This document shows positions 1 to 8,944 of a stretch of DNA of 64,000 nucleotides, piece after piece (position 1 is the stretch's first letter; every line of letters begins with the position of its first letter). This DNA comes from Dethiosulfatibacter aminovorans DSM 17477. Lineage in GTDB: Bacteria > Bacillota > Clostridia > Tissierellales > Dethiosulfatibacteraceae. A program made the translations under genes and the position numbers. The stretch spans positions 16,623 to 80,622 of the forward strand of contig NZ_FQZL01000017.1 of assembly GCF_900142005.1 (NCBI RefSeq). Direction: 5' to 3'. The notes beneath the pieces were generated by a model. It was not told the origin of the DNA. It worked only from the letters and a program-made list of their open reading frames with translations, and searched no databases.

Positions 1-1
1 A

Positions 2-163
2 AAGAAAAGTCACCAGCTGTGGGAATTACTAGAATTATCGTATAGCATGGATATTGAACCTGGTGAAGAGGATGCAATCTTCTTGGAAAAAATGATTCAT
101 AATGAGAAAAATCCAGAATTGAAAGAAGCCCTACGGGATTTGGATGAATTCCTATTTGGATAA
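2..163 (+). CDS. C-terminal fragment of an unrecognised protein
   Basis: An open frame enters from the left edge and ends at a TAA at 161-163, leaving 53 visible residues. The tail is acidic and charged (it ends EALRDLDEFLFG) with no membrane segment and no motif that I recognise. The start and most of the gene lie outside the window, so no function is offered. The frame is the only one of the three that stays open to this point, which is modest support for it being coding. Confidence 0.4.
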   Translation, partial: KKSHQLWELLELSYSMDIEPGEEDAIFLEKMIHNEKNPELKEALRDLDEFLFG

Positions 164-483
164 TTTATCCAAATCCGATTGAGTGTCAAAATTCTGGAAG
201 TTAAGGGACAAATTAGTTAGTAGATTTGATGGAACATTTCAAACTAATGGAGCGAAAAAGGAATTGGATCCATTTGTTGGTTTTAACTATTGCATAATAG
301 GGATTGGTGCCTGTCGTATGAGGTTATGAGCTATTGGGATGACAGCGAAATGTTGTGATTTCAATAGTTTAATGGTTTGTGATTAAAATTGAACGAGAAT
401 CCGCCGCAAATTTAAATTTTCATTTGAGCGTTGTTTTATTTTACCTTGCAACTACCGGTTGACAAGTTTAAAAGGCCAATTGA
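164..483. other. Intergenic stretch with no recognised feature
   Basis: About 320 bases between the partial first gene and the promoter of the XRE gene. I see stops in all frames, no strong hairpin followed by a T-run, and no repeat or RNA gene that I recognise. A TTGACA hexamer at 459-464 lacks a good -10 at the right distance. Confidence 0.5.
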
Positions 484-512
484 TTGTGCGCAACTGCCAG
501 TATTGATATAAT
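484..512 (+). promoter_or_regulatory. Putative sigma-A-type promoter of the XRE-family gene
   Basis: TTGTGC (484-489), a 17-base spacer and TATAAT (507-512) lie about 45 bases ahead of the ATG at 556. The -10 is perfect and the -35 is weak. As XRE regulators often bind their own promoter, autoregulation is possible, but no clear operator palindrome was seen. Confidence 0.45.
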
Positions 513-555
513 TAAACCATACAGATGGTAGATTGTTTGAAAAGGATGATGGATT

Positions 556-1536
556 ATGAAACTGGCAGATAAGATTATCAGATTAAGAAAACAGTTCGGA
601 TGGTCCCAGGAAGATCTTGCAGAGAAGCTGTCCGTATCGAGACAGTCTGTTTCCAAGTGGGAAAGTGCATCAAGCATTCCTGACCTGAACAAGATCATCA
701 GATTATCGGAGATTTTCAGCGTGCCCACTGATTACCTCCTTAAGGATGAAGTGGAACTGCCTTCCGGCATTGTGGAAGACAGGGATGTGCAGGTTCCAAA
801 GGTTAATTTGAATGAAGCCAGGGCATACCTGGCTGCCAAGGAAAAGATTGCAGGCATAATTGCTGCGGCTGCACTGATATTGATATACTCAGTATTGCCC
901 CTCTTCCTCCTGTTGGCTTATTCCGAAACGGATGGTGCACTCATTTCGTCGGATATGGCTGCAGGTGTCGGACTGGTGACCTTGTTCCTCATGGTGATCA
1001 TCGGTGTCATGGCGGCTATTTCAACATTGAAATACAAGAGGAATTTTGAGAAGATTGAGGAAAGTGAATTTGAACTCGACTATGGGGTGGAAAGCATTTT
1101 GGACGAACAGGCTGAAGACTACAGACATGTATTTGTCTTCAGACTGGCGGTGAGTGTGGGAATGTTCATATTTGCCGTATTGCCCCTGATAGTAAGCAGT
1201 TTTTTGACCGACCTGGAATGGATATTGATCTTGATGCTTTGCCTGATGATAGCCATAGCGGGTGCAGGAGTATATATCCTGGTTCCGTCCGCTTCCAAGC
1301 ACGGAGCTTACAACAGGCTCCTGGCAAGAGGTGATTACGCACCTTCGAGAAGGGCCGAGACCAAGCTGGCCGAGAAAATAGGAGCCATCTACTGGCCGCT
1401 CATGGTAGCCATCTATCTTGGATGGAGTTTCCTGACCATGGACTGGCACATAACCTGGATCGTATGGCCTATAGCAGGTGTATCCTTTGCAGCGATCATG
1501 GGCTTGGCGGGATTGTTTGCCGGAGGCAAGAAATAG
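556..1536 (+). CDS. XRE-family regulator with C-terminal membrane domain
   Basis: 326 residues. Residues about 5-62 form a classic Cro/C1-type helix-turn-helix (recognition stretch [18 protein letters not shown]). After a short linker, about six hydrophobic segments follow (roughly 98-122, 135-155, 196-217, 221-243, 285-303 and 307-325), so the DNA-binding head is tethered to the membrane. Regulators of this build are common in Clostridia and Bacilli and are thought to sense membrane or extracellular conditions; the signal here is unknown. The ATG at 556 follows AAAGGATG, and the HTH begins at once, so the start is secure. The gene stands alone; the next functional gene is on the opposite strand. 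The family call is firm, the target genes are not known. Confidence 0.85.
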   Translation: MKLADKIIRLRKQFGWSQEDLAEKLSVSRQSVSKWESASSIPDLNKIIRLSEIFSVPTDYLLKDEVELPSGIVEDRDVQVPKVNLNEARAYLAAKEKIAGIIAAAALILIYSVLPLFLLLAYSETDGALISSDMAAGVGLVTLFLMVIIGVMAAISTLKYKRNFEKIEESEFELDYGVESILDEQAEDYRHVFVFRLAVSVGMFIFAVLPLIVSSFLTDLEWILILMLCLMIAIAGAGVYILVPSASKHGAYNRLLARGDYAPSRRAETKLAEKIGAIYWPLMVAIYLGWSFLTMDWHITWIVWPIAGVSFAAIMGLAGLFAGGKK

Positions 1537-1544
1537 AAAAGAAT

Positions 1545-1709
1545 AATATCAAAATTAAATATGTTTTTAAAAGAACGGTTGGGAAAACTAGCAAATCAGA
1601 GATTTCAAAACTATGTCCGGATATTAGTGTTACAACTATTGAACGTACTTTGGCTAATTTATATAGATGTCTGCAAAGGCGATTTGCGGCGATAAAAAAG
1701 GGATGTTGA
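1545..1709 (+). pseudogene. Remnant of a Fic-family protein C-terminus
   Basis: Just after the XRE gene one frame reads GKTSKSEISKLCPDISVTT followed by IERTLANL. This strongly resembles the small winged-helix tail found at the C-terminus of many Fic (AMP-transferase) proteins, where a lysine/serine-rich lead precedes CPDIS..T.ERAL..L. The usual glycine-rich ending is lost and the frame degenerates after ANL. There is no start or Fic core (HPFxxGNGR) anywhere near. I read it as a decayed gene tail. The resemblance is from memory, without an alignment. Confidence 0.4.
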
Positions 1710-1718
1710 GTCCCTTTT
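1696..1718. terminator. Bidirectional rho-independent terminator
   Basis: AAAAGGGA, a 7-base loop, then TCCCTTTT: a perfect 8-bp stem whose A and T flanks serve both strands. It lies four bases past the stop of the minus-strand acyltransferase and also follows the Fic remnant on the plus strand. Confidence 0.75.
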
Positions 1719-1721
1719 ATC

Positions 1722-2756
1722 TTATATGTTCTTACGTCTAAAAAGGTCACTTGTATGATATTTACTGATCCTGGCTTTCGCAAAAGTGTATGCAACCGAA
1801 GACAGTGTACTGACAGGTATTACGATTGCTGTGTATAACACGAGTCTCAAAGTCAGTGATGATATGCTTGTTTTGTCCGCAAACCATATAGCCGCTATCA
1901 GTACCAGTGGGTGCATCAAATAAATATAGAACGAGCTTTTGCTCAGATTCCTGACTGTATCATACTTGTCGGAAACTTTTCCCACAAGGTAGATTCCCAC
2001 GATGTACAGAAAGAATATTGAAAATACCGAATATACAAACCATAAATTTATTGTGGCCGGATTGGATGTATAATAGAAATATGTGTACATGGCTGCAGTA
2101 GCGGTATAACCTGCAGTTGAAATGAGTGCAGTACTTCTTTTGCCCATGATCCTCATGGACTTGTCGTGGTTTTTTGTAAGATATATGCCTAAGACAAAGA
2201 AAAACATGTATTTTAAGAATATCCTGTCGCTGTATAAGAAATCAAGCTCCGAAGCCAGAATGAAATTAACGGCGCCAACAACTGCAAGAATCAATTCATG
2301 GTTGAACTTTTCAAACATGTAGTTGAATATGGGAGACAAAAAATACAGCTGAGTCAATATGACTATGAAATACAAATGGTAGCACATGGTGCCCAGAAAA
2401 AGGCTCTTTATAAAAAAGGACAGGCTTATTCCATAATATCCCTGGTATATGAATACCATATAATATGCAAGATTCCAGAATAAATAAGGGATCAATATTC
2501 TGGGAAGCCTTTTCCCTAGAAATTCACCATATTCGAATTTCCTGTTCCTGTAGGAATAAAAGCTGGTGACACCGCTAAGGAACAAAAAAGCCGGAGTGGT
2601 GTATTTTATGCTCCTATTCAACAGTGTCACTATTTTAAGATGGATGCTTCCAGGCAGGTAGCCCACCACCCCTATTGCTGAAATATGAACCAGGATTACC
2701 GAATAACATGCAATAATCCTGATATAATCGAGTTCCCTCAATCTGTTTTTTGACAT
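1722..2756 (-). CDS. Membrane acyltransferase (acyltransferase 3 / OafA-like)
   Basis: 344 residues, almost entirely hydrophobic, with about ten transmembrane segments. The N-terminus RELDYIRIIACYSVILVHIS carries the conserved R/D and the essential histidine of the acyltransferase-3 family, which moves acetyl or other acyl groups onto extracytoplasmic sugars. Start ATG follows GGAGAAGTCA. A polymerase and a flippase for surface polysaccharide lie next to it on the other strand, so O-acetylation of a cell-surface glycan is the likely job; the exact substrate cannot be read. The coding strand is isolated between two near-identical hairpins (1696-1718 and 2860-2882), which suggests it may have arrived as a unit. 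Confidence 0.8.
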   Translation of the reverse strand: MSKNRLRELDYIRIIACYSVILVHISAIGVVGYLPGSIHLKIVTLLNRSIKYTTPAFLFLSGVTSFYSYRNRKFEYGEFLGKRLPRILIPYLFWNLAYYMVFIYQGYYGISLSFFIKSLFLGTMCYHLYFIVILTQLYFLSPIFNYMFEKFNHELILAVVGAVNFILASELDFLYSDRIFLKYMFFFVLGIYLTKNHDKSMRIMGKRSTALISTAGYTATAAMYTYFYYTSNPATINLWFVYSVFSIFFLYIVGIYLVGKVSDKYDTVRNLSKSSFYIYLMHPLVLIAAIWFADKTSISSLTLRLVLYTAIVIPVSTLSSVAYTFAKARISKYHTSDLFRRKNI

Positions 2757-2859
2757 TGACTTCTCCTGGTATCAAGTACCTTTTTTGAATTTATACTGTA
2801 TATTAACAGAATATAATGTCCATTACAAGCAAAACATTGGTGACGGAAACATGGGTATG

Positions 2860-2882
2860 AAAAGGGACAAAGAGTCCCTTTT
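2860..2882. terminator. Terminator-like hairpin, near-copy of the one at 1696-1718
   Basis: AAAAGGGAC, a 5-base loop and GTCCCTTTT form a perfect 9-bp stem. The right arm and flank share the 14-mer GAGTCCCTTTTATC with the hairpin at the other end of the acyltransferase gene. The surrounding stretch 2757-3037 is AT-rich and otherwise holds only the ribosome binding site AGGAGG (3025-3030) of the next gene. Confidence 0.55.
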
Positions 2883-3037
2883 ATCAAAAGGTAAAAATGA
2901 ATAAATATTAAGCATATGGCGATGATATAAATGTCAATATGAATTGTGCTTATGCTTTAAAATGCGCGTGCTTTGCAATATAATATAAGTATATAGACTG
3001 AGAAATATAATATCATCAATTATCAGGAGGATATATT

Positions 3038-4297
3038 GTGAAAGATATTGTAGAGACACAAGAAAAAAACAAAATAGTGATATTCTTAATTTGTATTATA
3101 TCAATATTTCTCAATCACCAGAAACCAATTTCGGGGATTAATATATCAATTTCAGATATTGCATTAGTACTTCTTTTCTATATTTATTTAATTAATAATG
3201 AGTTGTTCATACCGAAAAAAGTTTTACTATTTTTCGTGTTCTTATCTATAACAAATTTATGCACGTCAGTTTTTATTTCTCCTAATAAATTCAATTATGG
3301 TCTTAATATCAATTCAATTCTCAATGACTATATTAAAATGGTTGCTTCATTTTTATATTTTTTATTTGGTTATAACCTGGTCAAGAACAGAATGACTATG
3401 TCGGCATACAAGTGGTATTCCATAATGTCTATTTTCATGGGTGGTTTAGGTATAGTACTTGTATTGCTGGACATAAATGTTTTCAGGAGCATTCTATTTT
3501 ATGAAGGGTCACGTTATGTTGGATTGATGAATGATCCAAACTATTTTTCATTAATTCAATGCAGTGTTTTAGTTTACGTAATAAATAATGAACAATTAAG
3601 CAAGATGATTAAGGCACTAATTTGTGCATCATTATTTCTATCAATAGCACTATCAGGTTCGAAAACCGGCATGATAATATGTATATTATATTTATTTGTT
3701 TCATATATGCGAATGCTAATTAAAAATAAGTCATATAAACATATAAGCTATAATTTATTATTTTTGATATTTATATTTATTTCAGGCTCTCTTTTACTAA
3801 GTGCAATGCAAGTATTAATGGACCAGCTGGTTAGCATAAACCCGGTGATTGGAAGAATCAGATTGCTGTTTACTGATTTCAATGCAGCCATATCAGCAAA
3901 TGGGTCTATTAGGCTTAAGGTATGGACAGATGCTATTGAAATCATTAAACAGTCGCCTTTGCTGGGAGTGGGTACTGGTTCATATTTGCCTGCCAGAATA
4001 TCATATGGTAGTGGAAGTCTTGCCCATAATACATTCTTACAAATCATAGCTGAATGGGGTGTTCCATTTGCAATGCTGTTGTTCCTGAATATGATAAATG
4101 TCTTTTCCAAGACCAGGAAATTTTGTGGCAGCAGGGACATGATAATAATGAGAGACATGCTGATTGTTTTTCTACTTGGCTCACTCTCTTTATCTCTTAA
4201 TAATGCTAGAATGCTATGGATGTTTTTCGGGGTACTATATAGCGTTAGTTTGTGCGAGAATCACGAGGAGGATTATAGAAACGAAGCAGGATTTTAG
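3038..4297 (+). CDS. O-antigen ligase/polymerase-like membrane protein (Wzy/WaaL type)
   Basis: 419 residues with about ten to twelve membrane spans. The region from about 200 to 380 fits the Wzy_C/O-antigen ligase domain: a GSKTG turn near residue 208, a long extracytoplasmic loop containing LLGVGTGSYLPAR and then AHNTFLQIIAEWG, the conserved His-Asn of the family. Such proteins join undecaprenyl-linked oligosaccharides or glycan chains outside the membrane. The GTG start is preceded by AGGAGG seven bases away. It is followed 44 bases later by a MurJ-type flippase, so the two likely form an export/polymerisation pair. The gene is markedly AT-rich compared with pgi or psuG, which hints at transfer. 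Confidence 0.75.
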   Translation: MKDIVETQEKNKIVIFLICIISIFLNHQKPISGINISISDIALVLLFYIYLINNELFIPKKVLLFFVFLSITNLCTSVFISPNKFNYGLNINSILNDYIKMVASFLYFLFGYNLVKNRMTMSAYKWYSIMSIFMGGLGIVLVLLDINVFRSILFYEGSRYVGLMNDPNYFSLIQCSVLVYVINNEQLSKMIKALICASLFLSIALSGSKTGMIICILYLFVSYMRMLIKNKSYKHISYNLLFLIFIFISGSLLLSAMQVLMDQLVSINPVIGRIRLLFTDFNAAISANGSIRLKVWTDAIEIIKQSPLLGVGTGSYLPARISYGSGSLAHNTFLQIIAEWGVPFAMLLFLNMINVFSKTRKFCGSRDMIIMRDMLIVFLLGSLSLSLNNARMLWMFFGVLYSVSLCENHEEDYRNEAGF

Positions 4298-4341
4298 CAA
4301 TGGATAACCGTATCAAATAATGCTTAAGAGGCAGGTTGATA

Positions 4342-5889
4342 ATGAATAGAATTGCAATATATCTAATGTTGATAACAATATTGTCTAAAGTGACAGGTTT
4401 TGCCAGAGATATAGTGGTTTCATATTTTTATGGTGTATCGAGTATAACAGATGCTTACTTAATTTCGCTCACTATTCCCGACACAATCTTTGCTTTTATC
4501 GGTACGGGAATTGCGACTAGTTTTATTCCCATATACAATAGTCTGATAGAAGAGAAAGATGGCATAGCTGCAAATAGGTTTACCAGTAATGTAATAAACT
4601 TGATCTTAATAATAAGCACAGTGATCACCATAACCGTTTTAGTTTTCACAGTTCCGGCAATTCAGCTGTTTGCATCAGGTTTTAAAGGGGAAACGTTGAA
4701 GTTAACTGCTCAATTTGTAAGGTTCAGTATATTTACAGTGTATTTCTCAGGTTTGATTTATGTGTTTACCGCATTTTTGCAGTTGAAAAACAATTATTTG
4801 GGTCCGGCACTTAGAATTATTCCATACAATGTTTTAATAATTATATCTATAATATTAAGTAGTAAAACTGATACTATTGTTTTGGCCATTGGCAATATCT
4901 TTGCATTTGCAGTTCAATTCATATTTTTGCTGAAATTAGTATCGAAAGAAAGGTACAGGCATGGATTTACTATAGATTTAAATGATACATATTTAAGGGA
5001 AATGTTGGTTTTATCTATTCCGGTGATATTGGGAGTATCGATAAATCAATTAAACATATTGGTTGATAAAAATATTGCATCTCGAATTATGGTTGGGGGA
5101 ATATCTGCACTTTCTTATTCCAGCAGGCTTAATCTCTTTATCCAGGGAATCTTTGTTGTACCGATAACGACTGTAATGTATCCTATGATTTCAAGGATGG
5201 TTGTGGCTAAGGACGAAGAACGATTAAAAAAAACAATATATTCTTCAATAAACAGCGTTAATTTATTGTTGGTCCCCGCTACATTTGGAGCTGTATTATT
5301 TTCAAAACAGATTGTGGCATTATTGTTTGGAAGAGGCGCATTTGATAGTAATGCAATTGTTATAACTGCCAGTGCTCTGGCATTTTACTCTTTAGGGATG
5401 GTGGCTGTAGGAATCAGAGATGTATTGTCCAAGTCTTTTTATGCTATGAAAGACACAAAAACACCAGTGATCAATACCACTATAGGAGTGTCTCTCAACA
5501 TAATTCTTAATATATTATTATCAAGGTATTTAGGTATAGGAGGACTTGCATTGGCAACAAGCATATCCGCGTTTTTTACAATGGGATTAATGTTTATGAG
5601 TCTTAATAAAAAGCTGAGAGTGCTTGGCCTAAAGAAAATGACAATTGAATTAATGAAAATACTCCTGGCTTCATCAGCCATGGGTGTTGTTTCAAAGTTA
5701 TTCTTCTATAATTTTATGAGCAATGAATTTAATCAAAGTCTGTCACTTGTCTTTTCCATAGTGATCGGTGCGATTACTTACTTCATATTAGTCTATCTTA
5801 TGAAAGTAGAAGAGGTTAGAAGTATGGTTGCTGCTATTGGAAAAAGGTTCAACATAGCTGATATGATCATCAAGAGGGTTCAGAAGTAG
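4342..5889 (+). CDS. murJ: MurJ/MviN-family lipid-linked oligosaccharide flippase
   Basis: About 515 residues, 13-14 membrane segments, the usual length of MurJ. The N-terminus (ILSKVTGFARDIVVSYFYG) and the later GRGAFD motif (about residue 334) are typical of the family, which flips lipid II or similar lipid-linked sugars across the membrane. I chose the ATG at 4342, ten bases after AAGAGG, over the TTG two codons upstream. It follows the polymerase gene on the same strand and is probably co-transcribed. Because of that pairing it may move a polysaccharide precursor and not be the housekeeping MurJ; the symbol is by family only. Confidence 0.8.
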   Translation: MNRIAIYLMLITILSKVTGFARDIVVSYFYGVSSITDAYLISLTIPDTIFAFIGTGIATSFIPIYNSLIEEKDGIAANRFTSNVINLILIISTVITITVLVFTVPAIQLFASGFKGETLKLTAQFVRFSIFTVYFSGLIYVFTAFLQLKNNYLGPALRIIPYNVLIIISIILSSKTDTIVLAIGNIFAFAVQFIFLLKLVSKERYRHGFTIDLNDTYLREMLVLSIPVILGVSINQLNILVDKNIASRIMVGGISALSYSSRLNLFIQGIFVVPITTVMYPMISRMVVAKDEERLKKTIYSSINSVNLLLVPATFGAVLFSKQIVALLFGRGAFDSNAIVITASALAFYSLGMVAVGIRDVLSKSFYAMKDTKTPVINTTIGVSLNIILNILLSRYLGIGGLALATSISAFFTMGLMFMSLNKKLRVLGLKKMTIELMKILLASSAMGVVSKLFFYNFMSNEFNQSLSLVFSIVIGAITYFILVYLMKVEEVRSMVAAIGKRFNIADMIIKRVQK

Positions 5890-6022
5890 TATAACAGTTA
5901 GTTGTTTTATATGCACAAAATACGATTTTGCACCAACAACCATTAATGTTTTTAATTATTATATTTTAAAATATAATATTATAGAGTATAATAAGCATAT
6001 AAACCATTGAAGAAGGTGCGAT

Positions 6023-7414
6023 ATGAATCAAAGATTTATAGACAGGGTTGATGAACTGGACTTCTTAAAAAGCGAATATGAAAATGATGGTTCTTCTTTT
6101 GTAGTTATATATGGGAGAAGGAGAATAGGAAAGACATCATTGATCAGGGAGTTTCTGAGTAATAGGAAAGGGTTGTATTTCCTTGCTACTGAGGAAGGAG
6201 AAAGACAAAATATTGATGCTTTCAAATCCATGGTTGCAGAGTATACCGGCAACAGGTTTCTAATGAGAGGCAGTGATTTTTCTTGGGAGGATGTATTTCT
6301 GGCATTCAGAGACTACAAGAGGGATGAGAGGAAGATTCTGGTTATTGATGAGTTTCAGTATTTGGGCAAGTCCAATAAGTCATTTCCTTCGGTATTTCAA
6401 AAAATATGGGATATTCATTTGGCAGATGAAAACATTATGGTTATCCTGTGTGGGTCTCTAATAAATATGATGGAAAGTCAGGTTTTATCATATTCATCAC
6501 CCTTGTATGGAAGAAGAACGGGTCAGATCAAGCTTAAGCAGATTTCATTCAAGGATTATGGAGGCTTTTTTCAGAAACGGTCAAGAAAAGAACTAATAGA
6601 GTTATATTCCGTAACAGGCGGTGTTCCTAAATATATTGAGCTTCTGAGGAATGAAGAGACGGTTGAGGCTGCGATAGAGAACAAGATACTAAAAAAATTG
6701 AGCTTTCTATATGAGGAACCTTATTTTTTGCTGGAGAAAGAGGTCAGGGATATAGGAACGTATTTTTCAATTATCAGGACTATCGCTTCCGGTAACCACA
6801 AGCTTGGAAAAATTGCTTCCGCCATGGGAACGAATCAAACCAGTATAACCAGATATCTGAAGGTGCTTATGGATCTTGACTTGATTGCAAGAATTGTACC
6901 TGTGACGGAAGTGAATCCGGATAAAAGTAAAAGTGGCTTGTATTTCTTGTGCGATAATTTTATAGAGTTCTGGTTCAAATTTATTTATCCATATAGAAGC
7001 CAGATTGAAATGGGAGATTTTGACTATGTGACCGAAAGGATTCGTGAAGGCTTTGTTCAGAATCATGTATCATACGTTTATGAGGATGTTTGCAGACAAT
7101 CCTTATGGGAACTCAGTAGGGAAAACAGACTACCCTTCAAGATTATCAGAAACGGCAAGTGGTGGAATCGAACTGAGGAAATAGATATTGTTGCATTAAA
7201 CGACCAAACTTGTGACTTGATGGCGGGAGAATGTAAATTTACAAACAATAAAGTTGATGTGGATGTTTTTTATAGACTCGTAGATAAGACTGGTATGATA
7301 GATTGGAAAAGGGAAGGTAGAAAAGTATGGTATGTAGTATTTTCCATTTCAGGATTTACAGACAGGTTACTGGAACTGGCTGAGGAAAGGGAGGATTTGA
7401 TGCTTTTGAATTGA
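6023..7414 (+). CDS. AAA-type ATPase with C-terminal DUF234
   Basis: 463 residues. Walker A is GRRRIGKTS (about 31-39) and Walker B is ILVIDEFQYL (about 105-114); the middle part has an HTH-like segment (IASAMGTNQTSITRYLKVL, about 264-282). The C-terminal part, with EEIDIVALN and then GECKF, matches DUF234, whose D-E-K pattern recalls PD-(D/E)XK nucleases. These ATPases are widespread in archaea and anaerobic bacteria, often in many copies, with no settled role; links to mobile elements or defence have been suggested. Start ATG follows GAAGGTG. It stands alone and ends in a convergent terminator shared with pgi. Confidence 0.85.
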   Translation: MNQRFIDRVDELDFLKSEYENDGSSFVVIYGRRRIGKTSLIREFLSNRKGLYFLATEEGERQNIDAFKSMVAEYTGNRFLMRGSDFSWEDVFLAFRDYKRDERKILVIDEFQYLGKSNKSFPSVFQKIWDIHLADENIMVILCGSLINMMESQVLSYSSPLYGRRTGQIKLKQISFKDYGGFFQKRSRKELIELYSVTGGVPKYIELLRNEETVEAAIENKILKKLSFLYEEPYFLLEKEVRDIGTYFSIIRTIASGNHKLGKIASAMGTNQTSITRYLKVLMDLDLIARIVPVTEVNPDKSKSGLYFLCDNFIEFWFKFIYPYRSQIEMGDFDYVTERIREGFVQNHVSYVYEDVCRQSLWELSRENRLPFKIIRNGKWWNRTEEIDIVALNDQTCDLMAGECKFTNNKVDVDVFYRLVDKTGMIDWKREGRKVWYVVFSISGFTDRLLELAEEREDLMLLN

Positions 7415-7444
7415 ACTACCTCCTAGGAGGCGGAGGTAGTTCAA
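7411..7444. terminator. Convergent hairpin between ATPase and pgi
   Basis: A perfect 13-bp stem (TTGAACTACCTCC / GGAGGTAGTTCAA) around an 8-base loop overlaps the ATPase stop codon and ends five bases before the pgi stop. There is no long T-run on either side, so it may work as a weak terminator or an end-stabilising hairpin for both converging transcripts. Confidence 0.65.
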
Positions 7445-7449
7445 AGCTG

Positions 7450-8793
7450 CTATTTCTCCAGTTTTTCAAGCAGTTCTTTTCTAAGATCTTCAAATCCCGG
7501 CTTGCCAAGAAGGGCAAACATGTTCTTCTTGTATGCTTCAACTCCCGGTTGATTAAATGGATTGACGCCTAGAAGGTATCCGCTGATTCCGCATGCTTTT
7601 TCAAAGAAGTAGATCAACTTCCCAAAATTGAATGCATCGAGAGCCTCCATTGTAAGAACAAGGTTGGGGGTACCTCCGTCAACATGAGCCAGCAATGTAC
7701 CTTGGAATGCTTTTTCATTTACGAAATTAAAACCTTTACCGGCAAGGTAATTCAATCCGTCAAGATTCACTTCAGCTTCTTCGATGATCACGTCGGCTTC
7801 AGGATTCTTGACCATGATTACTGTTTCAAAGATGTTGCGGCGTCCTTCCTGAATATACTGTCCCATGGAGTGAAGGTCTGTCGAGTTGTGGACAGCTGCC
7901 GGGAAAATTCCTTTGTTGTCTTTTCCTTCCGACTCGCCGTAAAGTTGTTTCCACCATTCTGCAACAAAAAACATTTGAGGTTCGTAGTCTACAAGAATCT
8001 CCGTTGTTTTTCCCTTGTTGTAAAGGGCATTACGAACAGCGGCATATTGATAACAAATGTTTTCGTTGATGTCGTCATTGGCATATTCAAGGCGTCCTGC
8101 TTCTGCACCGGCCATCAATTGGTCGATGTCAATTCCTGCAGCCGCAATGGGAAGCAATCCGACAGGCGTCAATACTGAAAAACGTCCGCCTACATTGTCA
8201 GGAATAATAAAAGTTTCATAGCCTTCCGAATCAGAGAGTTCGCGAAGCGCTCCTCTCGCCTTGTCTGTCGTAGCAAAAATTCTTGACTTTGCTTCTTCCT
8301 TGCCATATTTCTCTTCCACCAGTTTTTTAAGCACCCTGAAGGTGATTCCGGGTTCGGTTGTTGTACCTGACTTAGAAATGACATTCAGGCATATATCTTT
8401 TCCTTCAAGGAATTTCACCAATTGGCTTAAGTAAGTTCCGCTGATCGTATGACCTGCGAACAATACCTGGGGCCCTTTTCTTTCTTCCGGAGATTGCATA
8501 TTGAAAAACGGACTTGTCAGTGCTTCAATAGCAGCTTTCGCACCGAGGTAAGAACCGCCAATTCCGATGATAACCAACACGTCTGCTTTTTCCTGAATTG
8601 ATTTCGCTGCAGCTTTTATGCGTGCAAACTCTTCTTTATCATATGTTTGAGGCAAATCCATCCAACCGAGAAAATCATTTCCCAGGCCAGATTCTTCATG
8701 AAGCATTTCATGGGCCACCTTAACCATATTCTCTAAACCTTTTAATTCATGATTGTGAATGCCACTATTGGAATAATCAAATGTCAAATTCAT
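7450..8793 (-). CDS. pgi: Glucose-6-phosphate isomerase
   Basis: 447 residues, the length of the short Firmicutes type. It interconverts glucose 6-phosphate and fructose 6-phosphate in glycolysis and supplies sugar-phosphates for surface polysaccharide. Visible signatures: [17 protein letters not shown] near residue 76, [17 protein letters not shown] near 140, [17 protein letters not shown] near 200 and the active-site [13 protein letters not shown] near 283. Start ATG follows AAGGGGG. It is a single gene, converging with the DUF234 ATPase. Confidence 0.95.
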   Translation of the reverse strand: MNLTFDYSNSGIHNHELKGLENMVKVAHEMLHEESGLGNDFLGWMDLPQTYDKEEFARIKAAAKSIQEKADVLVIIGIGGSYLGAKAAIEALTSPFFNMQSPEERKGPQVLFAGHTISGTYLSQLVKFLEGKDICLNVISKSGTTTEPGITFRVLKKLVEEKYGKEEAKSRIFATTDKARGALRELSDSEGYETFIIPDNVGGRFSVLTPVGLLPIAAAGIDIDQLMAGAEAGRLEYANDDINENICYQYAAVRNALYNKGKTTEILVDYEPQMFFVAEWWKQLYGESEGKDNKGIFPAAVHNSTDLHSMGQYIQEGRRNIFETVIMVKNPEADVIIEEAEVNLDGLNYLAGKGFNFVNEKAFQGTLLAHVDGGTPNLVLTMEALDAFNFGKLIYFFEKACGISGYLLGVNPFNQPGVEAYKKNMFALLGKPGFEDLRKELLEKLEK

Positions 8794-8944
8794 ATAATCC
8801 CCCTTAGAATTGTTTAGTGCAATATTTTTATAAGTATATTATAACATTCAGGGAATAATGAAACAAGAATATGGTTTTAGGCATTGTACTCACTCCTATA
8901 CGGTCATCCCATAATTTGAATTGCTTACGGGTTGTCTTGGAATT

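Noticed and set aside
2860..2882. Hairpin pair around the acyltransferase as terminal repeats of an insertion sequence
   Set aside because: The gene is not a transposase and the repeats are direct, self-complementary terminator forms; a mobile element cannot be claimed.
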